64,000 nucleotides of DNA from Candidatus Zhuqueibacterota bacterium. GTDB taxonomy: Bacteria; Zhuqueibacterota; Zhuqueibacteria; Zhuqueibacterales; Geothermadaptataceae. A program made the position numbers and the translations under genes. The DNA lies in NCBI GenBank assembly GCA_030950365.1, contig JAUZRQ010000043.1, forward strand, positions 1-64,000, written 5' to 3'. Below, piece after piece: positions 17,138 to 26,307 of this stretch (positions are counted from its first letter, which is position 1; each line of letters starts with the position of its first letter). Below the pieces are notes generated by a model that ran no database searches, was not told the DNA's origin, and saw nothing but the letters and a program-made list of their open reading frames with translations.

Positions 17138-18331
17138 TCAGCGCTGGCGGACGTATTCCTGCCAGGCATCATAACGCGTCCGAATTTCGTTCAGCGAATC
17201 GCCGCCGAATTTTTCCAGCACGGCGTCGGCCAGTACCAGGGCCATCATGGCCTCGCCAATAACGCTGGCGGCGGGCACCGCGCACACATCCGAGCGCTCT
17301 CGGTGTGCCGCTACCGGAGCTTTGCTTACGATGTCCACGGACTGCAGTGGTTGCATCAGCGTGGCAATGGGCTTCATGGCCACACGCACCACGATGGGCA
17401 TGCCGTTGGAAATCCCACCTTCGATGCCGCCGGCGTGGTTGTGGTTGCGCGCGAACTGACGCCGATCGGCATCGTAAAATATTTCATCGTGCACCTCGGA
17501 GCCAAACCGGCAGGCGCCGCCTAAGCCATCGCCAATCTCCACCCCTTTCATGGCTTGAATACTCATCATCGCCATGGCCAGACGCGCGTCCAGACGACGG
17601 TCCCACTGCACATGGCTGCCAAGACCGACCGGCACGTTGTAAGCCACCACCTCAAAAATGCCGCCCACCGTATCACGATTGGCTTTGGCTTGATCAATGC
17701 GCGCCATCATCGCCTGTTCTGCCTCATGGTCCAGACAGCGCACCGGCGACATATCGGCGCGGGCGTTGAGCTCGTTCAGCGGCAGGGTCCACTCCGGTTT
17801 GCCATAGTCGATGAGCGAATACGGGCTGCGCACATCCGCCAGTTGCACCACGTGGCTGGCAATGCCGATGCCGAGCTGCTGCAGAAACTGTCGGGCCAGC
17901 GCGCCCAGCGCCACGCGCGTGGCGGTTTCTCTTGCCGAAGCGCGTTCCAGGATATTGCGCATGTCGCGCTGTTGATATTTGATCGCGCCGGCGAGGTCGG
18001 CGTGACCGGGCCGCGGCACGGTGACGCGTTTGGCGCCGGTGTCCTCGCCTTCTACGGGCATGATCGTGTGCCAGTTTTTGAAATCGCGGTTTTCGATCAT
18101 CAGGCTGATGGGACTACCGAGGGTGTGGCCGAAGCGCACGCCGGACAGAACGCGCGCCCGGTCTTTTTCGATGCGCATGCGACCGCCGCGGCCATAGCCC
18201 TGCTGCCGCCGCGCCAGTTCGTGATTAATGGCATCCACCGATATCGGCACATCGGCGGGCATGCCTTCGAGGATACCCACCAACGCCTGTCCATGCGACT
18301 CGCCGGCGGTGCGGAATGTCAATCGGGTCAT
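17138..18331 (-). CDS. aroC: Chorismate synthase
   Basis: About 397 residues. It makes chorismate from EPSP, needing reduced FMN. The start MTRLTFRTAGESHGQALVGILEGMPADVPI is the canonical family N-terminus. GYGRGGRMRIEKDRA, HADLAGAIKYQQRDMRNILERASARETATRVA and HNHAGGIEGGISNGMPIVVRVAMKPI follow. I place the start at the ATG at 18331, though an ATG directly before it (18334) is equally possible. A longer frame from 18400 adds a basic stretch without homology. No clear ribosome binding site is visible. Upstream is a spacer of about 420 bases with double-hairpin repeats, so aroC-aroK-aroQ-AhpD may be a separate transcript. Confidence 0.95.
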   Translation of the reverse strand: MTRLTFRTAGESHGQALVGILEGMPADVPISVDAINHELARRQQGYGRGGRMRIEKDRARVLSGVRFGHTLGSPISLMIENRDFKNWHTIMPVEGEDTGAKRVTVPRPGHADLAGAIKYQQRDMRNILERASARETATRVALGALARQFLQQLGIGIASHVVQLADVRSPYSLIDYGKPEWTLPLNELNARADMSPVRCLDHEAEQAMMARIDQAKANRDTVGGIFEVVAYNVPVGLGSHVQWDRRLDARLAMAMMSIQAMKGVEIGDGLGGACRFGSEVHDEIFYDADRRQFARNHNHAGGIEGGISNGMPIVVRVAMKPIATLMQPLQSVDIVSKAPVAAHRERSDVCAVPAASVIGEAMMALVLADAVLEKFGGDSLNEIRTRYDAWQEYVRQR

Positions 18332-18753
18332 CATGTTTTTTATATTGGTGAAAGTGAGTTGGTGAATGAATTTTATGCGAAACTTTATGGAAAAACGCAA
18401 TCCAAAATCGTCATATAACCTGAATTTCTATTTTTTGTCACACAATCACATACCAGCGAACTCTTTCCCGATCCCACACCGTCTCTGACGGTGTTTCATG
18501 GCAAATACTCAAGAAATACACGGTCCCAGACCGTATAGGATCATTTCGCCCCAAAACTGTATTTATCCATTGCCCGGGAAATCCAATTCACAAATTTTCT
18601 CATCCGCGTTCCATCCGCGTCCATCCGTGGCTCAAACCAACCATGCTAATCTGTGCTAATCAGTGTAATCTGTGGTTCCCAATCCAGCACCATCTCCGAC
18701 GGTATTTCCAATGTACCGACCTCAAGAAATACACGATCACAGACCGTGTAGGA
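18332..18753. repeat. aroE-aroC spacer with two double-hairpin elements
   Basis: No gene. The spacer holds two copies of the double-hairpin element (18470-18542 and 18682-18755, the second touching the aroE stop). Between them is a block of phrases of the type CGTTCCATCCGCGTCCATCC and GCTAATCAGTGTAATCTGTGG (18605-18680). Confidence 0.7.
18470..18542. repeat. Double-hairpin repeat element, copy 2 (best copy)
   Basis: 73 bp. The left half is GATCCC followed by ACACCGTC-TCT-GACGGTGT, a perfect 8-bp hairpin. The middle is TTCATGGCAAATACTCAAGAAAT. The right half is ACACGGTC-CCA-GACCGTAT followed by AGGATC. The two hairpins differ by a matched C/G exchange in both arms, so each keeps its own pairing. 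Confidence 0.8.
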
Positions 18754-18755
18754 TC
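18682..18755. repeat. Double-hairpin repeat element, copy 3
   Basis: 74 bp with the same order as copy 2: CACCATCTCCGACGGTAT, a middle ending CTCAAGAAAT, then ACACGATC-ACA-GACCGTGT and AGGATC. It ends at the aroE stop codon, so the last two bases overlap the gene. Confidence 0.75.
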
Positions 18756-19635
18756 ATGGTGTCGTTCCGTGATTACCGAAAGTATCCCGGCCCATCAGAA
18801 TAGACACGAGATGCTCCCGCAGCGGCTGATAAAACTCCGCCGCATTGAACTCCCGTTCCAGCCAGACTTCCAGCGAACGCACGCCCTGAAAAATCAGCAT
18901 GCCCAGGCCATCCACCGTAGCGGCGCCGGTTGTCTGCGCCATTTGCAAAAAACGCGTGCGCAGCGGATTGTACACCAGATCCACATACACGCAATCCGGG
19001 CGGAACAGCAGCTCCGGCAACGGACTCGCCTCAACGTCCGGCGCCATCCCCACCCGCGTGGCGTTGATCACCAGGCTGCCCGCCGGCAGTTCCATCGCTT
19101 GCTCCAGCCCGGCCACATCACCGCCAAAAGCCGCCGCCAGGGTTTCGGCACGCTCTCGCGTTCGATTATAAATAAGCAACGCTTGCGCTTCCGCCTGCTG
19201 CACCGCCCGGCACACCGCCCGCGCCGCGCCGCCGGCACCCAGCACCAACACCGTTCGCCCGCGCATCCCGACGCCGCTTTCCCGCAGGCTTTGCAAAAAG
19301 CCCGCGGCATCGGTATTCGTGCCCAGCAGCCTGCCCTTCCGGAACACAATGGTGTTCACCGCGCCGATGGCCTGCGCCTCTGCATCAATCTCATCCAGCC
19401 AGCGCATGACGGCCTGCTTGTGCGGCAGGGTCACGTTCAAGCCGGCGACTCCCAGCGCCCGCGCGCCCAGCAGCGCCATCTCGAGCTGCTCCGCTGGCAC
19501 TCGAAACGCATGGTAACAGTACGGCAAATCGTATTCTTGGATCAGAAATCGGTGCAACGTCGGAGACAACGAGTGGGCAATGGGATCGCCAATGACGCCC
19601 AGAAGGCCGGTCTTGCTCGAGGTCGGCATGCTCAC
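18754..19635 (-). CDS. aroE: Shikimate dehydrogenase (NADP)
   Basis: 293 residues. It reduces 3-dehydroshikimate to shikimate. LGVIGDPIAHSLSPTLHRFLI binds the substrate, LNVTLPHKQAVMRWLDEIDAEAQAIGAVNT carries the catalytic Lys and Asp, and VLVLGAGGAARAVCRAV is the dinucleotide loop. The block YNRTRERAE, with basic residues after the second strand, fits NADP use. The start ATG overlaps the aroA stop by four bases. The C-terminus is about 15 residues longer than usual and polar. Confidence 0.95.
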   Translation of the reverse strand: MSMPTSSKTGLLGVIGDPIAHSLSPTLHRFLIQEYDLPYCYHAFRVPAEQLEMALLGARALGVAGLNVTLPHKQAVMRWLDEIDAEAQAIGAVNTIVFRKGRLLGTNTDAAGFLQSLRESGVGMRGRTVLVLGAGGAARAVCRAVQQAEAQALLIYNRTRERAETLAAAFGGDVAGLEQAMELPAGSLVINATRVGMAPDVEASPLPELLFRPDCVYVDLVYNPLRTRFLQMAQTTGAATVDGLGMLIFQGVRSLEVWLEREFNAAEFYQPLREHLVSILMGRDTFGNHGTTP

Positions 19636-20936
19636 CCCACAACGCTTGCAAGCCGTTCAAAAAATCCCGGGAAACTGATATCGGCCGCGGCAATATTCTC
19701 GATGATGGTCTCGCCCGCGGCGATCAGCCCGGCCACAGCAAAGGCCATCACGATGCGGTGATCGCCGTGGGAATCCACCACCGCGCCACGCAGGGCCGCC
19801 GGCCCCTGGATGCGCAAGCCATCTTTCAGCTCTTCCACACGCGCGCCCATGCGGCTCAGGTTGATCGCCACTGCGCGCAGCCGGTCGGATTCCTTCACGC
19901 GCAACTCTGCAGCATCCCGGATGACCGTCTCGCCATTAGCCTGAGTGGCCAAAACTGCCAGAATAGGAATCTCGTCGATAAGCAGTGGAATTTCGCTGCC
20001 GCGGATCTCCGCGCCGGTCAGTTCGCTGCTTTCGACTTCGAGATCGGCCACCGCCTCCCCATGGAGGTCGCGGTGGTTGTGCCAGTGGAGCACCGCCCCC
20101 ATCTCTTTTAGCTTTTGCAGAAAATAAGCCCGGGTTGGATTCACGCCGAGGTTGAGCAATTTCAGCCGCGCCTTCGGCACCAGCAGCGCCGCGGCGATGA
20201 AAAACGCCGCCGAAGACAAATCCCCCGGAATCTCGAAATCGCTCGCCTGCAATGCGGACGGCAGCACCGTGATGCGGCGCCCGTCCACCTCAACCGGCAC
20301 GCCCATGTGGCGCAGCATGATTTCGGTATGATTGCGGCTCTGCACCGGTTCGATGACCGTGGTGGGGCCATCCGCAAACAGGCCCGCCAGCAGCAAACAC
20401 GATTTCACCTGCGCCGAGGCCACCGGCAGCTCGTGCTGCATGCCGCGAAGCCGTCCGCCGAAAATTGTAAGCGGCGCGAAGCCACCATCATGCGCTTCGA
20501 TCCCTGCGCCCATACGCTGCAGCGGCTTGATAATGCGCCGCATGGGCCGCCTGCGCAAACTGCCATCGCCGTCGATTTGCGACCGGAATGGCTGCCCGGC
20601 GAGAATACCGCTCAGTAGCCGCATGGTGGTGCCGGAGTTGCCGGCATCCAGCGGGCTTGCGGCCGGATGCAATCCTCGCAGCCCAACGCCGTTGACGATC
20701 AGCCGGCCGTTGTCGGCCGTCATGGGCACGCCCAACGCTTCAAGACAGGTGCGCGTGCTGTGCACATCCTCGCCGGGCGCCAGGCCCAGGATCGTGCTTT
20801 CGCCTTCGGCAAGGGCAGCAAGCATGAGCGCGCGGTGAGAAATGGATTTATCTCCCGGCATGCTCAGGGTGCCCCGCAATTGTGCGGCTCTTTGGATCTT
20901 TGCACGCTGGCCTTTGACCTGGATGATGCTCGACAC
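19632..20936 (-). CDS. aroA: 3-Phosphoshikimate 1-carboxyvinyltransferase (EPSP synthase)
   Basis: 434 residues. It joins shikimate-3-phosphate and PEP. LRGTLSMPGDKSISHRALMLAALAEGES has the substrate lysine, LDAGNSGTTMRLLSGILAGQPF is the second signature, DGSLRRRPMRRIIKPLQRMGA the arginine block, and LRVKESDRLRAVAINLSRMGA plus DHRIVMAFAVAGL the last ones. The first motif has GNSGTTMR rather than the classic GNAGTAMR; whether this alters glyphosate sensitivity I cannot tell. The start codon reads as GTG, five bases after tyrA, and the end overlaps aroE. Confidence 0.95.
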   Translation of the reverse strand: MSSIIQVKGQRAKIQRAAQLRGTLSMPGDKSISHRALMLAALAEGESTILGLAPGEDVHSTRTCLEALGVPMTADNGRLIVNGVGLRGLHPAASPLDAGNSGTTMRLLSGILAGQPFRSQIDGDGSLRRRPMRRIIKPLQRMGAGIEAHDGGFAPLTIFGGRLRGMQHELPVASAQVKSCLLLAGLFADGPTTVIEPVQSRNHTEIMLRHMGVPVEVDGRRITVLPSALQASDFEIPGDLSSAAFFIAAALLVPKARLKLLNLGVNPTRAYFLQKLKEMGAVLHWHNHRDLHGEAVADLEVESSELTGAEIRGSEIPLLIDEIPILAVLATQANGETVIRDAAELRVKESDRLRAVAINLSRMGARVEELKDGLRIQGPAALRGAVVDSHGDHRIVMAFAVAGLIAAGETIIENIAAADISFPGFFERLASVVG

Positions 20937-20941
20937 GGTTG

Positions 20942-22084
20942 CTACCTCGTCTGACAGTGAAATCCACGTCCTCGCAGCAGCTCCATCGCCCTTTGCCTCT
21001 CGGATTGGGACGCAAATGCCAGTCTCAGGGTGCCGCCTTCGTTTTCACGCACTTTCAGCACTTCAATATCCTTGATGTTGATATCCGCCTCGGCCAGGGT
21101 GGTGGCGATGGCCGCAATGATGCCCGGCCGATCTTCGACTTCTACGGAAATATCGAAATGAGGATTCAAAAATCCGCGCGTGTCGGTGGGGATCGAAAGG
21201 CGGCTTTTGGCTGCGTTTTCGAAATCGGCTTCCAGCTCGCCGCGCTGCAGCCGCTGCTCCATCTCGCGCAGGTAATCCACAAAGCCCTGCATTTCATTCT
21301 GGATCGGCCCGTAATTGCTATCGAGAATGTCCTTCCAGATGGTGTACGGACTGGATGCAATGCGCGTCATGTCACGGAAACCGCCGGCGGCCATTTTCAG
21401 ATACAGCGGGTTATCGCGGTTTTTCTCGGCCACGAAATTCATCAGCGCCACGGCCAGAAGTTGGGGCAGGTGGCTCACCGCCGCCGCGATGCGGTCATGC
21501 GTGGCGGCGTCAATGAGCACGGGATGCGCGCCGAGATCGGCGACGAATCCGGCCAGCGCCTGCACGGCCTCGGGCGGGGTATCGCTCCCGGGGGTCAGTA
21601 CGTACAGCGCATTTTGAAACAGAAACGGATCGGCGTTGGCCAATCCCGGTTTCTCAGCCCCCGCCATGGGATGCCCGCCAATGAACACCGGCACCCCGTG
21701 GCGAAACAGCTCCGATGCCATGCTAACAATATCGGTCTTCACACTGCATACATCAGTGAGGATCGCCGCCCCGGGGGCGCTCTCAGCCAAATCGAGCAGC
21801 ACGCGGCGTGCCGCGGCAACAGGCGTGGCGATGACAATCAGATCGGCCTGTTCACAGGCTTGGGGCAACTCCTCGGGGGCGAACGCCGCATCCACCATTT
21901 GCTGCTCCAGTGCCATCGTCGTGACTTCGGGGAAATCCACGCCGCTCAAGTGCGTTTGCGGACGAAAGCGCCGCACGGCCCGGCACAGAGACCCGCCGAT
22001 CAAACCAAGCCCGATGATGGTGACGTGGGTCAACAGGGGCATGGTTGTTTGATTGTCTTGCATGAATCCCGTGTTGCTGGTCAT
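20942..22084 (-). CDS. tyrA: Prephenate dehydrogenase with C-terminal ACT domain
   Basis: 380 residues. It converts prephenate to 4-hydroxyphenylpyruvate, the step to tyrosine. The NAD loop is VTIIGLGLIGGSLCRAV, then DVCSVKTDIV, FIGGHPMAGAEKPG and ATHDRIAAAVSHLPQLLAVAL with the catalytic His. Residues about 305-375 form an ACT domain (FDISVEVEDRPGIIAAIATTLAEADINIKDIEVLKV), the usual site for tyrosine or other amino-acid feedback. Start choice is open: the ATG at 22084 adds about 14 residues before the family N-terminus MPLLTHVTIIG. It is followed after five bases by aroA. Confidence 0.93.
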   Translation of the reverse strand: MTSNTGFMQDNQTTMPLLTHVTIIGLGLIGGSLCRAVRRFRPQTHLSGVDFPEVTTMALEQQMVDAAFAPEELPQACEQADLIVIATPVAAARRVLLDLAESAPGAAILTDVCSVKTDIVSMASELFRHGVPVFIGGHPMAGAEKPGLANADPFLFQNALYVLTPGSDTPPEAVQALAGFVADLGAHPVLIDAATHDRIAAAVSHLPQLLAVALMNFVAEKNRDNPLYLKMAAGGFRDMTRIASSPYTIWKDILDSNYGPIQNEMQGFVDYLREMEQRLQRGELEADFENAAKSRLSIPTDTRGFLNPHFDISVEVEDRPGIIAAIATTLAEADINIKDIEVLKVRENEGGTLRLAFASQSERQRAMELLRGRGFHCQTR

Positions 22085-22394
22085 GTTTTTATCCGATACC
22101 CAGCTCTTATCGGAATGACAAAATGGCTTCTAAAAATTGAGTAGACTTCCGTATGGATGCCGCTGCGATTTTCTCTTTCTCAATGAACGCCCACATTGAC
22201 AATGGAAAATAGAACACTGATGACACAGATGGCACCAATCATCACAGATTTTGAAAAACTGATTCCAGGACGCTGGCCTCAACGCCTGCAGTGGCCATCA
22301 TCCTCGGCCCTTAAAAATCAGTGTTCATCCGTGCAATCAGTGGTTTACTCTCAACGGGAACAGCGCCCATGCCACACCGCCGTCTAAACAGGAT
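22085..22394. repeat. trpS-tyrA spacer with dispersed repeats
   Basis: No gene. Phrases of the types ACACTGATGACACAGATGGC (22214 region) and TCAGTGTTCATCCGTGCAATCAGTGG (22320-22345) belong to the same degenerate family as other spacers here. The trpS stop lies at its left end. Confidence 0.5.
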
Positions 22395-23378
22395 TTATCC
22401 CAATCCGATTTTTTCTTTCACCCGGTTCACCGTTCGTTCGGCAATGGGTCGAACCTTGTCGGCGTTTTCTTTAAGCAGATTCTCGATATATGCCGGATCA
22501 CGGGTAATTTCGGCATAACGCTTCTGCACCGGCGCCAGCCCTTCGATGACCACTTCAGATAGCTCGCGTTTCAAATCGGCGTAGCCCTTGCCCTCGAAAT
22601 GCGCTTCGATCTCTTCCTGACTCTTTTGTGTGAACAGTTGATAAATCACCAGCAGGTTGTTCACACCCGGACGGTTTTCATCAAACCGGATTTCGCGCAA
22701 CGAATCGGTGGTGGCCCGGGCAATTTTTTTGCGGATGGCATCCGGTTCATCCAGCAAATGAATGGACGCGTCGGCATGCTCATCGCTTTTGCTCATTTTT
22801 TTTGTCGGCTCCTTGAGGCTCATGATGCGAGCGCCCACCTTCGGGATAAACGGCTCAGGCACTTTGAACACGTCGCCGTACATGGAATTCATACGCTCGG
22901 CCACATCGCGCGTCAGCTCGATGTGCTGCTTCTGATCTGCGCCCACCGGGACGATATCCGAATCATACAGCAGAATATCCGCGGCCATGAGCGCGGGATA
23001 ATCGAACAGGCCCACACTTACCTGCTCTTTCTGTTTGGCCGATTTTTCTTTGAACTGGGTCATGCGCTGCATCCAGCCCATGGGGATATAGCAATTGAGA
23101 ATCCACGCCAGTTCGGCATGTTCCTTGACATGTGACTGCACGAAAAGCACCGATTTCTCCATGTCGATACCGCAAGCCAGTAGCAGCCCGGCCAGCTCGC
23201 GGATTTTGGTGTGCAGGGTCTTCGGATCCTGCGGCACGGTGATAGCATGCAAATCCACAATGCAAAATATGTTGTCAAACTCATCCTGTGAGGCCACCCA
23301 GTTGCGGATAGCGCCCAGGTAATTGCCGATATGAATATGTCCCGTTGGCTGAATTCCAGAAAACACGCGCTTCTTCAT
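22395..23378 (-). CDS. trpS: Tryptophanyl-tRNA synthetase
   Basis: 327 residues of a class I aminoacyl-tRNA synthetase charging tRNA-Trp in the cytosol. [27 protein letters not shown] contains the HIGH-type motif (HIHIGN), [20 protein letters not shown] is the ATP/Trp-site block and TKKMSKSD the KMSKS loop. The ATG at 23378 follows GAGGAGG; an ATG four codons upstream (23390) is also possible. Its presence inside the aromatic cluster fits shared control with tryptophan synthesis, since the charged-tRNA level is what the trp attenuator measures. Confidence 0.95.
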   Translation of the reverse strand: MKKRVFSGIQPTGHIHIGNYLGAIRNWVASQDEFDNIFCIVDLHAITVPQDPKTLHTKIRELAGLLLACGIDMEKSVLFVQSHVKEHAELAWILNCYIPMGWMQRMTQFKEKSAKQKEQVSVGLFDYPALMAADILLYDSDIVPVGADQKQHIELTRDVAERMNSMYGDVFKVPEPFIPKVGARIMSLKEPTKKMSKSDEHADASIHLLDEPDAIRKKIARATTDSLREIRFDENRPGVNNLLVIYQLFTQKSQEEIEAHFEGKGYADLKRELSEVVIEGLAPVQKRYAEITRDPAYIENLLKENADKVRPIAERTVNRVKEKIGLG

Positions 23379-23482
23379 GATCCTCCTCATCGTAGATCGT
23401 GGTTATGTCGCATTGTGAATGTTTCTCAACAGCAAATTCATTGTGCTTGTCGCAGGGCCGACCATTTCGCCAGGAGCTCGAA

Positions 23483-24535
23483 TTAGCCGGCGGCCAGGGC
23501 TTTAGCCGGTGGCAGTCGCAGGTCCATCTTTTTACCTATGGCCTGTGAAATGATCTGGCATTCCTGCATCAGCTTTTCGAACTGCGCCGGGTACAGAGAC
23601 TGCGGCCCGTCGGACAGGGCATTCTCCGGGTCGTGGTGCACCTCGATGATCAGGCCATGCGCACCCGCCGCCACCGCGGCCCGGGCCATCGGCGCCACCT
23701 TGTCGCGAATGCCGGTGCCGTGGCTGGGATCGGCGATCACCGGAAGATGGCTCAGCTTCTGAAACACCGGGATAGCGGAAATGTCCATGGTGTTGCGGGT
23801 GTAATTTTCAAACGTGCGGATGCCCCGCTCACACAGAATCACCTCGTAATTGCCGCCTGCCATGATGTACTCGGCCGACAACAGGGTTTCCTCGATGGTC
23901 GCGGCCATGCCGCGCTTGAGCAGCACCGGCTTGCGTACGCGGCCCAGCGCTTTGAGCAGGTCGTAATTTTGCATGTTGCGCGCGCCCACCTGCAAAATAT
24001 CGGCGTATTCCATCACCAGCGGCACCTTGTTTTTATCCATCACTTCGGACACCACCAGCAGGCCGTATCGATCGGCAGCTTCACGCAGCATGCGCAGGCC
24101 CTTTTCTCCGAGTCCCTGAAACGAATACGGCGAGGTGCGCGGTTTGAAAGCCCCTCCGCGCAGCACTTTCGCGCCGGCGCGTTTCACCGCCGCGGCGATG
24201 GTATCGATCTGCTCTTCGGATTCCACCGAGCACGGCCCGGCCATCACCACCACTTCATCGCCGCCGATCACCACGTCCTTGATGCGGATAATCGTGTCTT
24301 CGGGATGAAACGTCCGGCCCGCCAGCTTGTACGGCTCGGTGATACGCAGCACTTCGTACACGCCTTCCATCACCTCGATGGTGCGCGGATCAACACCGCG
24401 CTTATCACCAATGGCGCCGATGATGGTTTTGCTCACCCCGGTGGATCGGTGCACATCGAAATTCATGTTCACCAAACGGGCAATCACCTTCTGAATCTGT
24501 TCTTCGGTTGCATTTTCTTTCATGACGACCACCAT
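23483..24535 (-). CDS. aroF: 3-Deoxy-7-phosphoheptulonate (DAHP) synthase, type I beta with N-terminal regulatory domain
   Basis: 350 residues. It condenses PEP and erythrose-4-phosphate, the entry step of the shikimate route. Residues 1-70 are the ferredoxin-like regulatory domain ([29 protein letters not shown] by type) of the Thermotoga-type enzymes, where it gives Phe/Tyr inhibition. The barrel has [69 protein letters not shown] and [10 protein letters not shown], all catalytic blocks. AAGGAGG sits 8 bases before the ATG. It lies 12 bases after a separate chorismate mutase gene; the two often form a feedback complex or a fusion in other bacteria. Confidence 0.95.
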   Translation of the reverse strand: MVVVMKENATEEQIQKVIARLVNMNFDVHRSTGVSKTIIGAIGDKRGVDPRTIEVMEGVYEVLRITEPYKLAGRTFHPEDTIIRIKDVVIGGDEVVVMAGPCSVESEEQIDTIAAAVKRAGAKVLRGGAFKPRTSPYSFQGLGEKGLRMLREAADRYGLLVVSEVMDKNKVPLVMEYADILQVGARNMQNYDLLKALGRVRKPVLLKRGMAATIEETLLSAEYIMAGGNYEVILCERGIRTFENYTRNTMDISAIPVFQKLSHLPVIADPSHGTGIRDKVAPMARAAVAAGAHGLIIEVHHDPENALSDGPQSLYPAQFEKLMQECQIISQAIGKKMDLRLPPAKALAAG

Positions 24536-24547
24536 GTTTATCCTCCT

Positions 24548-24856
24548 TCACTCCGGCTTCGATTTTCTACGATTTGGGAGGGCCAGGATGATATCCTTTT
24601 CCAGATGCCGCGATTCATCGATGATGCGCTCGAAAAGGCGCTTCACGGCCTGCTGGGGCAATGGCCCCTGATTCAACCGCTGCAGTCGCTCAAAAATCTG
24701 CCGCTCCCGCTCGGGATCGTACACCGGCATTTTGCGCCGCTTTTTGATGCGACCGATCTCCATAGTGCACCTGGCCCGCTCATTGAGTAGTTGCAACAAC
24801 GCTTCGTCAATTTCGTCGATTTTCTGGCGCCAGTCGTCAATATCCAATTTTTTCAT
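24548..24856 (-). CDS. Chorismate mutase (AroQ-type, monofunctional)
   Basis: 102 residues, all helical. It rearranges chorismate to prephenate, feeding tyrosine and phenylalanine. WRQKIDEIDEALLQLLNERARCTMEIGRIKKRRKMPVYDPERERQIFERL contains the Arg in LNERA, the Lys in IGRIKK and the PVYDPERE block that form the active site of AroQ-fold mutases. The C-terminal helix has RLFERIIDESRHLE. It lies 12 bases before the DAHP synthase gene, so a shared allosteric complex is likely. No prephenate dehydratase is seen in the window. Confidence 0.9.
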   Translation of the reverse strand: MKKLDIDDWRQKIDEIDEALLQLLNERARCTMEIGRIKKRRKMPVYDPERERQIFERLQRLNQGPLPQQAVKRLFERIIDESRHLEKDIILALPNRRKSKPE

Positions 24857-25503
24857 AAAACGGGGTCTCTTTCACTGTCTATGTGTTTAGCGCAGCCCGG
24901 GCTGCAATCAGCCTGGGTGTACATGAATGGGTTTCTTATTCAAAACTTTGCAATTTACAAATTTTTTTGCTGGAAAGCATTAAAAATCACGCCTGTGTAA
25001 TGGTTTTTGCTGATGTTCCTTTCACGAATGACGCTTTGCTATGCATCAAAGAGGAGTTCACCACAAAGGTACAAAGTGCTCAAAGAAAAATCATCTTTTT
25101 AAAGACATAGCGCTTTATAATCGTAACTTTTCAGTTCATTTCGTTTGATGAAATCTTGCCCGTCATCGCGAGCAGCCGCCGGAAGGCGGGTGCGCCTGTC
25201 CGACTGCTGGCGGAAGCCGATCTGTTTGCAATTATAACAATGAGATCGCGTCGTCGCTCCGCTCCTCGCGATGACGGGTATGAGACTGAACAGTTGCTTA
25301 ATCAGCGCTAATCAGTGAAATCTCTGGTTTTGCTTGAATGGCACTCTCCTCATCGACCCAACACCGTTTCCGAACGGTATTTTGGGGCTGGCAAAAGCGT
25401 TCACCATAAAGAGCACAGAGGGCGACAACAATCCGCGAACATCCGTGTCCATCCGTGGCTCATCATTACCATCCAGCCGCCACCATCCACTCAAACAGCC
25501 CGA
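24857..25503. repeat. trpA-chorismate mutase spacer with several repeat families
   Basis: No gene. From left to right: AT-rich sequence (24940-25020), a CACAAAGGTACAAAGTGCTCAAAG block (25055-25090), the MITE-like element copy 2 (25123-25297), an AATCAGTGAAATCTCTGG phrase (25308-25330), a left half of the double-hairpin element (25354-25381, ACACCGTTTCCGAACGGTAT), and AACATCCGTGTCCATCCGTGGCTC (25438-25463). Such a spacer inside the aromatic cluster probably separates two transcripts. Confidence 0.65.
25123..25297. repeat. MITE-like dispersed element, copy 2
   Basis: 175 bp bounded by GTAACTTTTCAG and CTGAACAGTTGC. The inside carries TCATCGCGAGCAGCCGCC and GAGATCGCGTCGTCGCTCCG. It is nearly colinear with the reverse complement of 3605-3758. 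Confidence 0.75.
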
Positions 25504-26307
25504 TCACTCCTCCGAAAGCGCCGCACGCATGGCGGCAACGAAGTGCCGCACCCGCCGGATCGCTTCATAGGGATGCCCCGCAGCTTCGATCTCCCGGATC
25601 ACCGCGCTGCCCACGATCACGCCGTCGCAGTACCGGGTGAGCCGCCGGGCCATTTCGGGACCGGACACGCCGAATCCCACCAGCACGGACTTCGTGGTCT
25701 GCTCCCGCAACCGCTGCAGAAACTGCCGCGTGCTGTCCGGCAACCGGTCGCGCGCGCCGGTCACTCCGGTCACCGAAACCGCATACACAAATCCGCTGGA
25801 CTGCCGGTTGATGCGCTCGATGCGGTGCGGTGGCGTGTTCGGCGACACCAGATGGATCCAGTCCAATTCCAGTTCCGCCGCCCGGCGCAGGAGGTCGGCG
25901 CTCTCCTCCGGCGGCAGGTCGGGAACGATAAAGCCATTGGCGCCAGCGGCCCGGGCCTCGCGGAACAGCGTATCCCAGCCGAATCGCATGAACGGATTGG
26001 CATAGCCCATGAGAATCACCGGTACCTGCGGCTGCGCCTGTCGGAAGCGCGCCAACAGGTCGAGGCTTCCGGCTACGGTGGTTCCGGCTTGCAGCGCCCG
26101 CTGCGACGCCGCCTGGATGGTCGGCCCATCCGCCAGGGGATCGCTGAACGGCACGCCCAGCTCGATCACATCCGCGCCGGCCTCGGCGATGGCCTGCATT
26201 AGCGGCACCGTGGCCTCTGGCTGTGGAAAACCGGCCGTTATATAAATAGAAAGAATTTTCTGACCTTCGCGCAAACGGGCCTCGATAGCGGTGGACAACC
26301 GGCTCAT
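25504..26307 (-). CDS. trpA: Tryptophan synthase alpha subunit
   Basis: 267 residues. It cleaves indole-3-glycerol phosphate to indole in the alpha-beta complex. [55 protein letters not shown] has the catalytic Glu and Asp ([14 protein letters not shown]), with [20 protein letters not shown] and [13 protein letters not shown] downstream. The ATG at 26307 overlaps the trpB stop (ATGA) with GGAGGGA upstream. A longer frame from 26373 is only a read into trpB. Confidence 0.96.
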   Translation of the reverse strand: MSRLSTAIEARLREGQKILSIYITAGFPQPEATVPLMQAIAEAGADVIELGVPFSDPLADGPTIQAASQRALQAGTTVAGSLDLLARFRQAQPQVPVILMGYANPFMRFGWDTLFREARAAGANGFIVPDLPPEESADLLRRAAELELDWIHLVSPNTPPHRIERINRQSSGFVYAVSVTGVTGARDRLPDSTRQFLQRLREQTTKSVLVGFGVSGPEMARRLTRYCDGVIVGSAVIREIEAAGHPYEAIRRVRHFVAAMRAALSEE

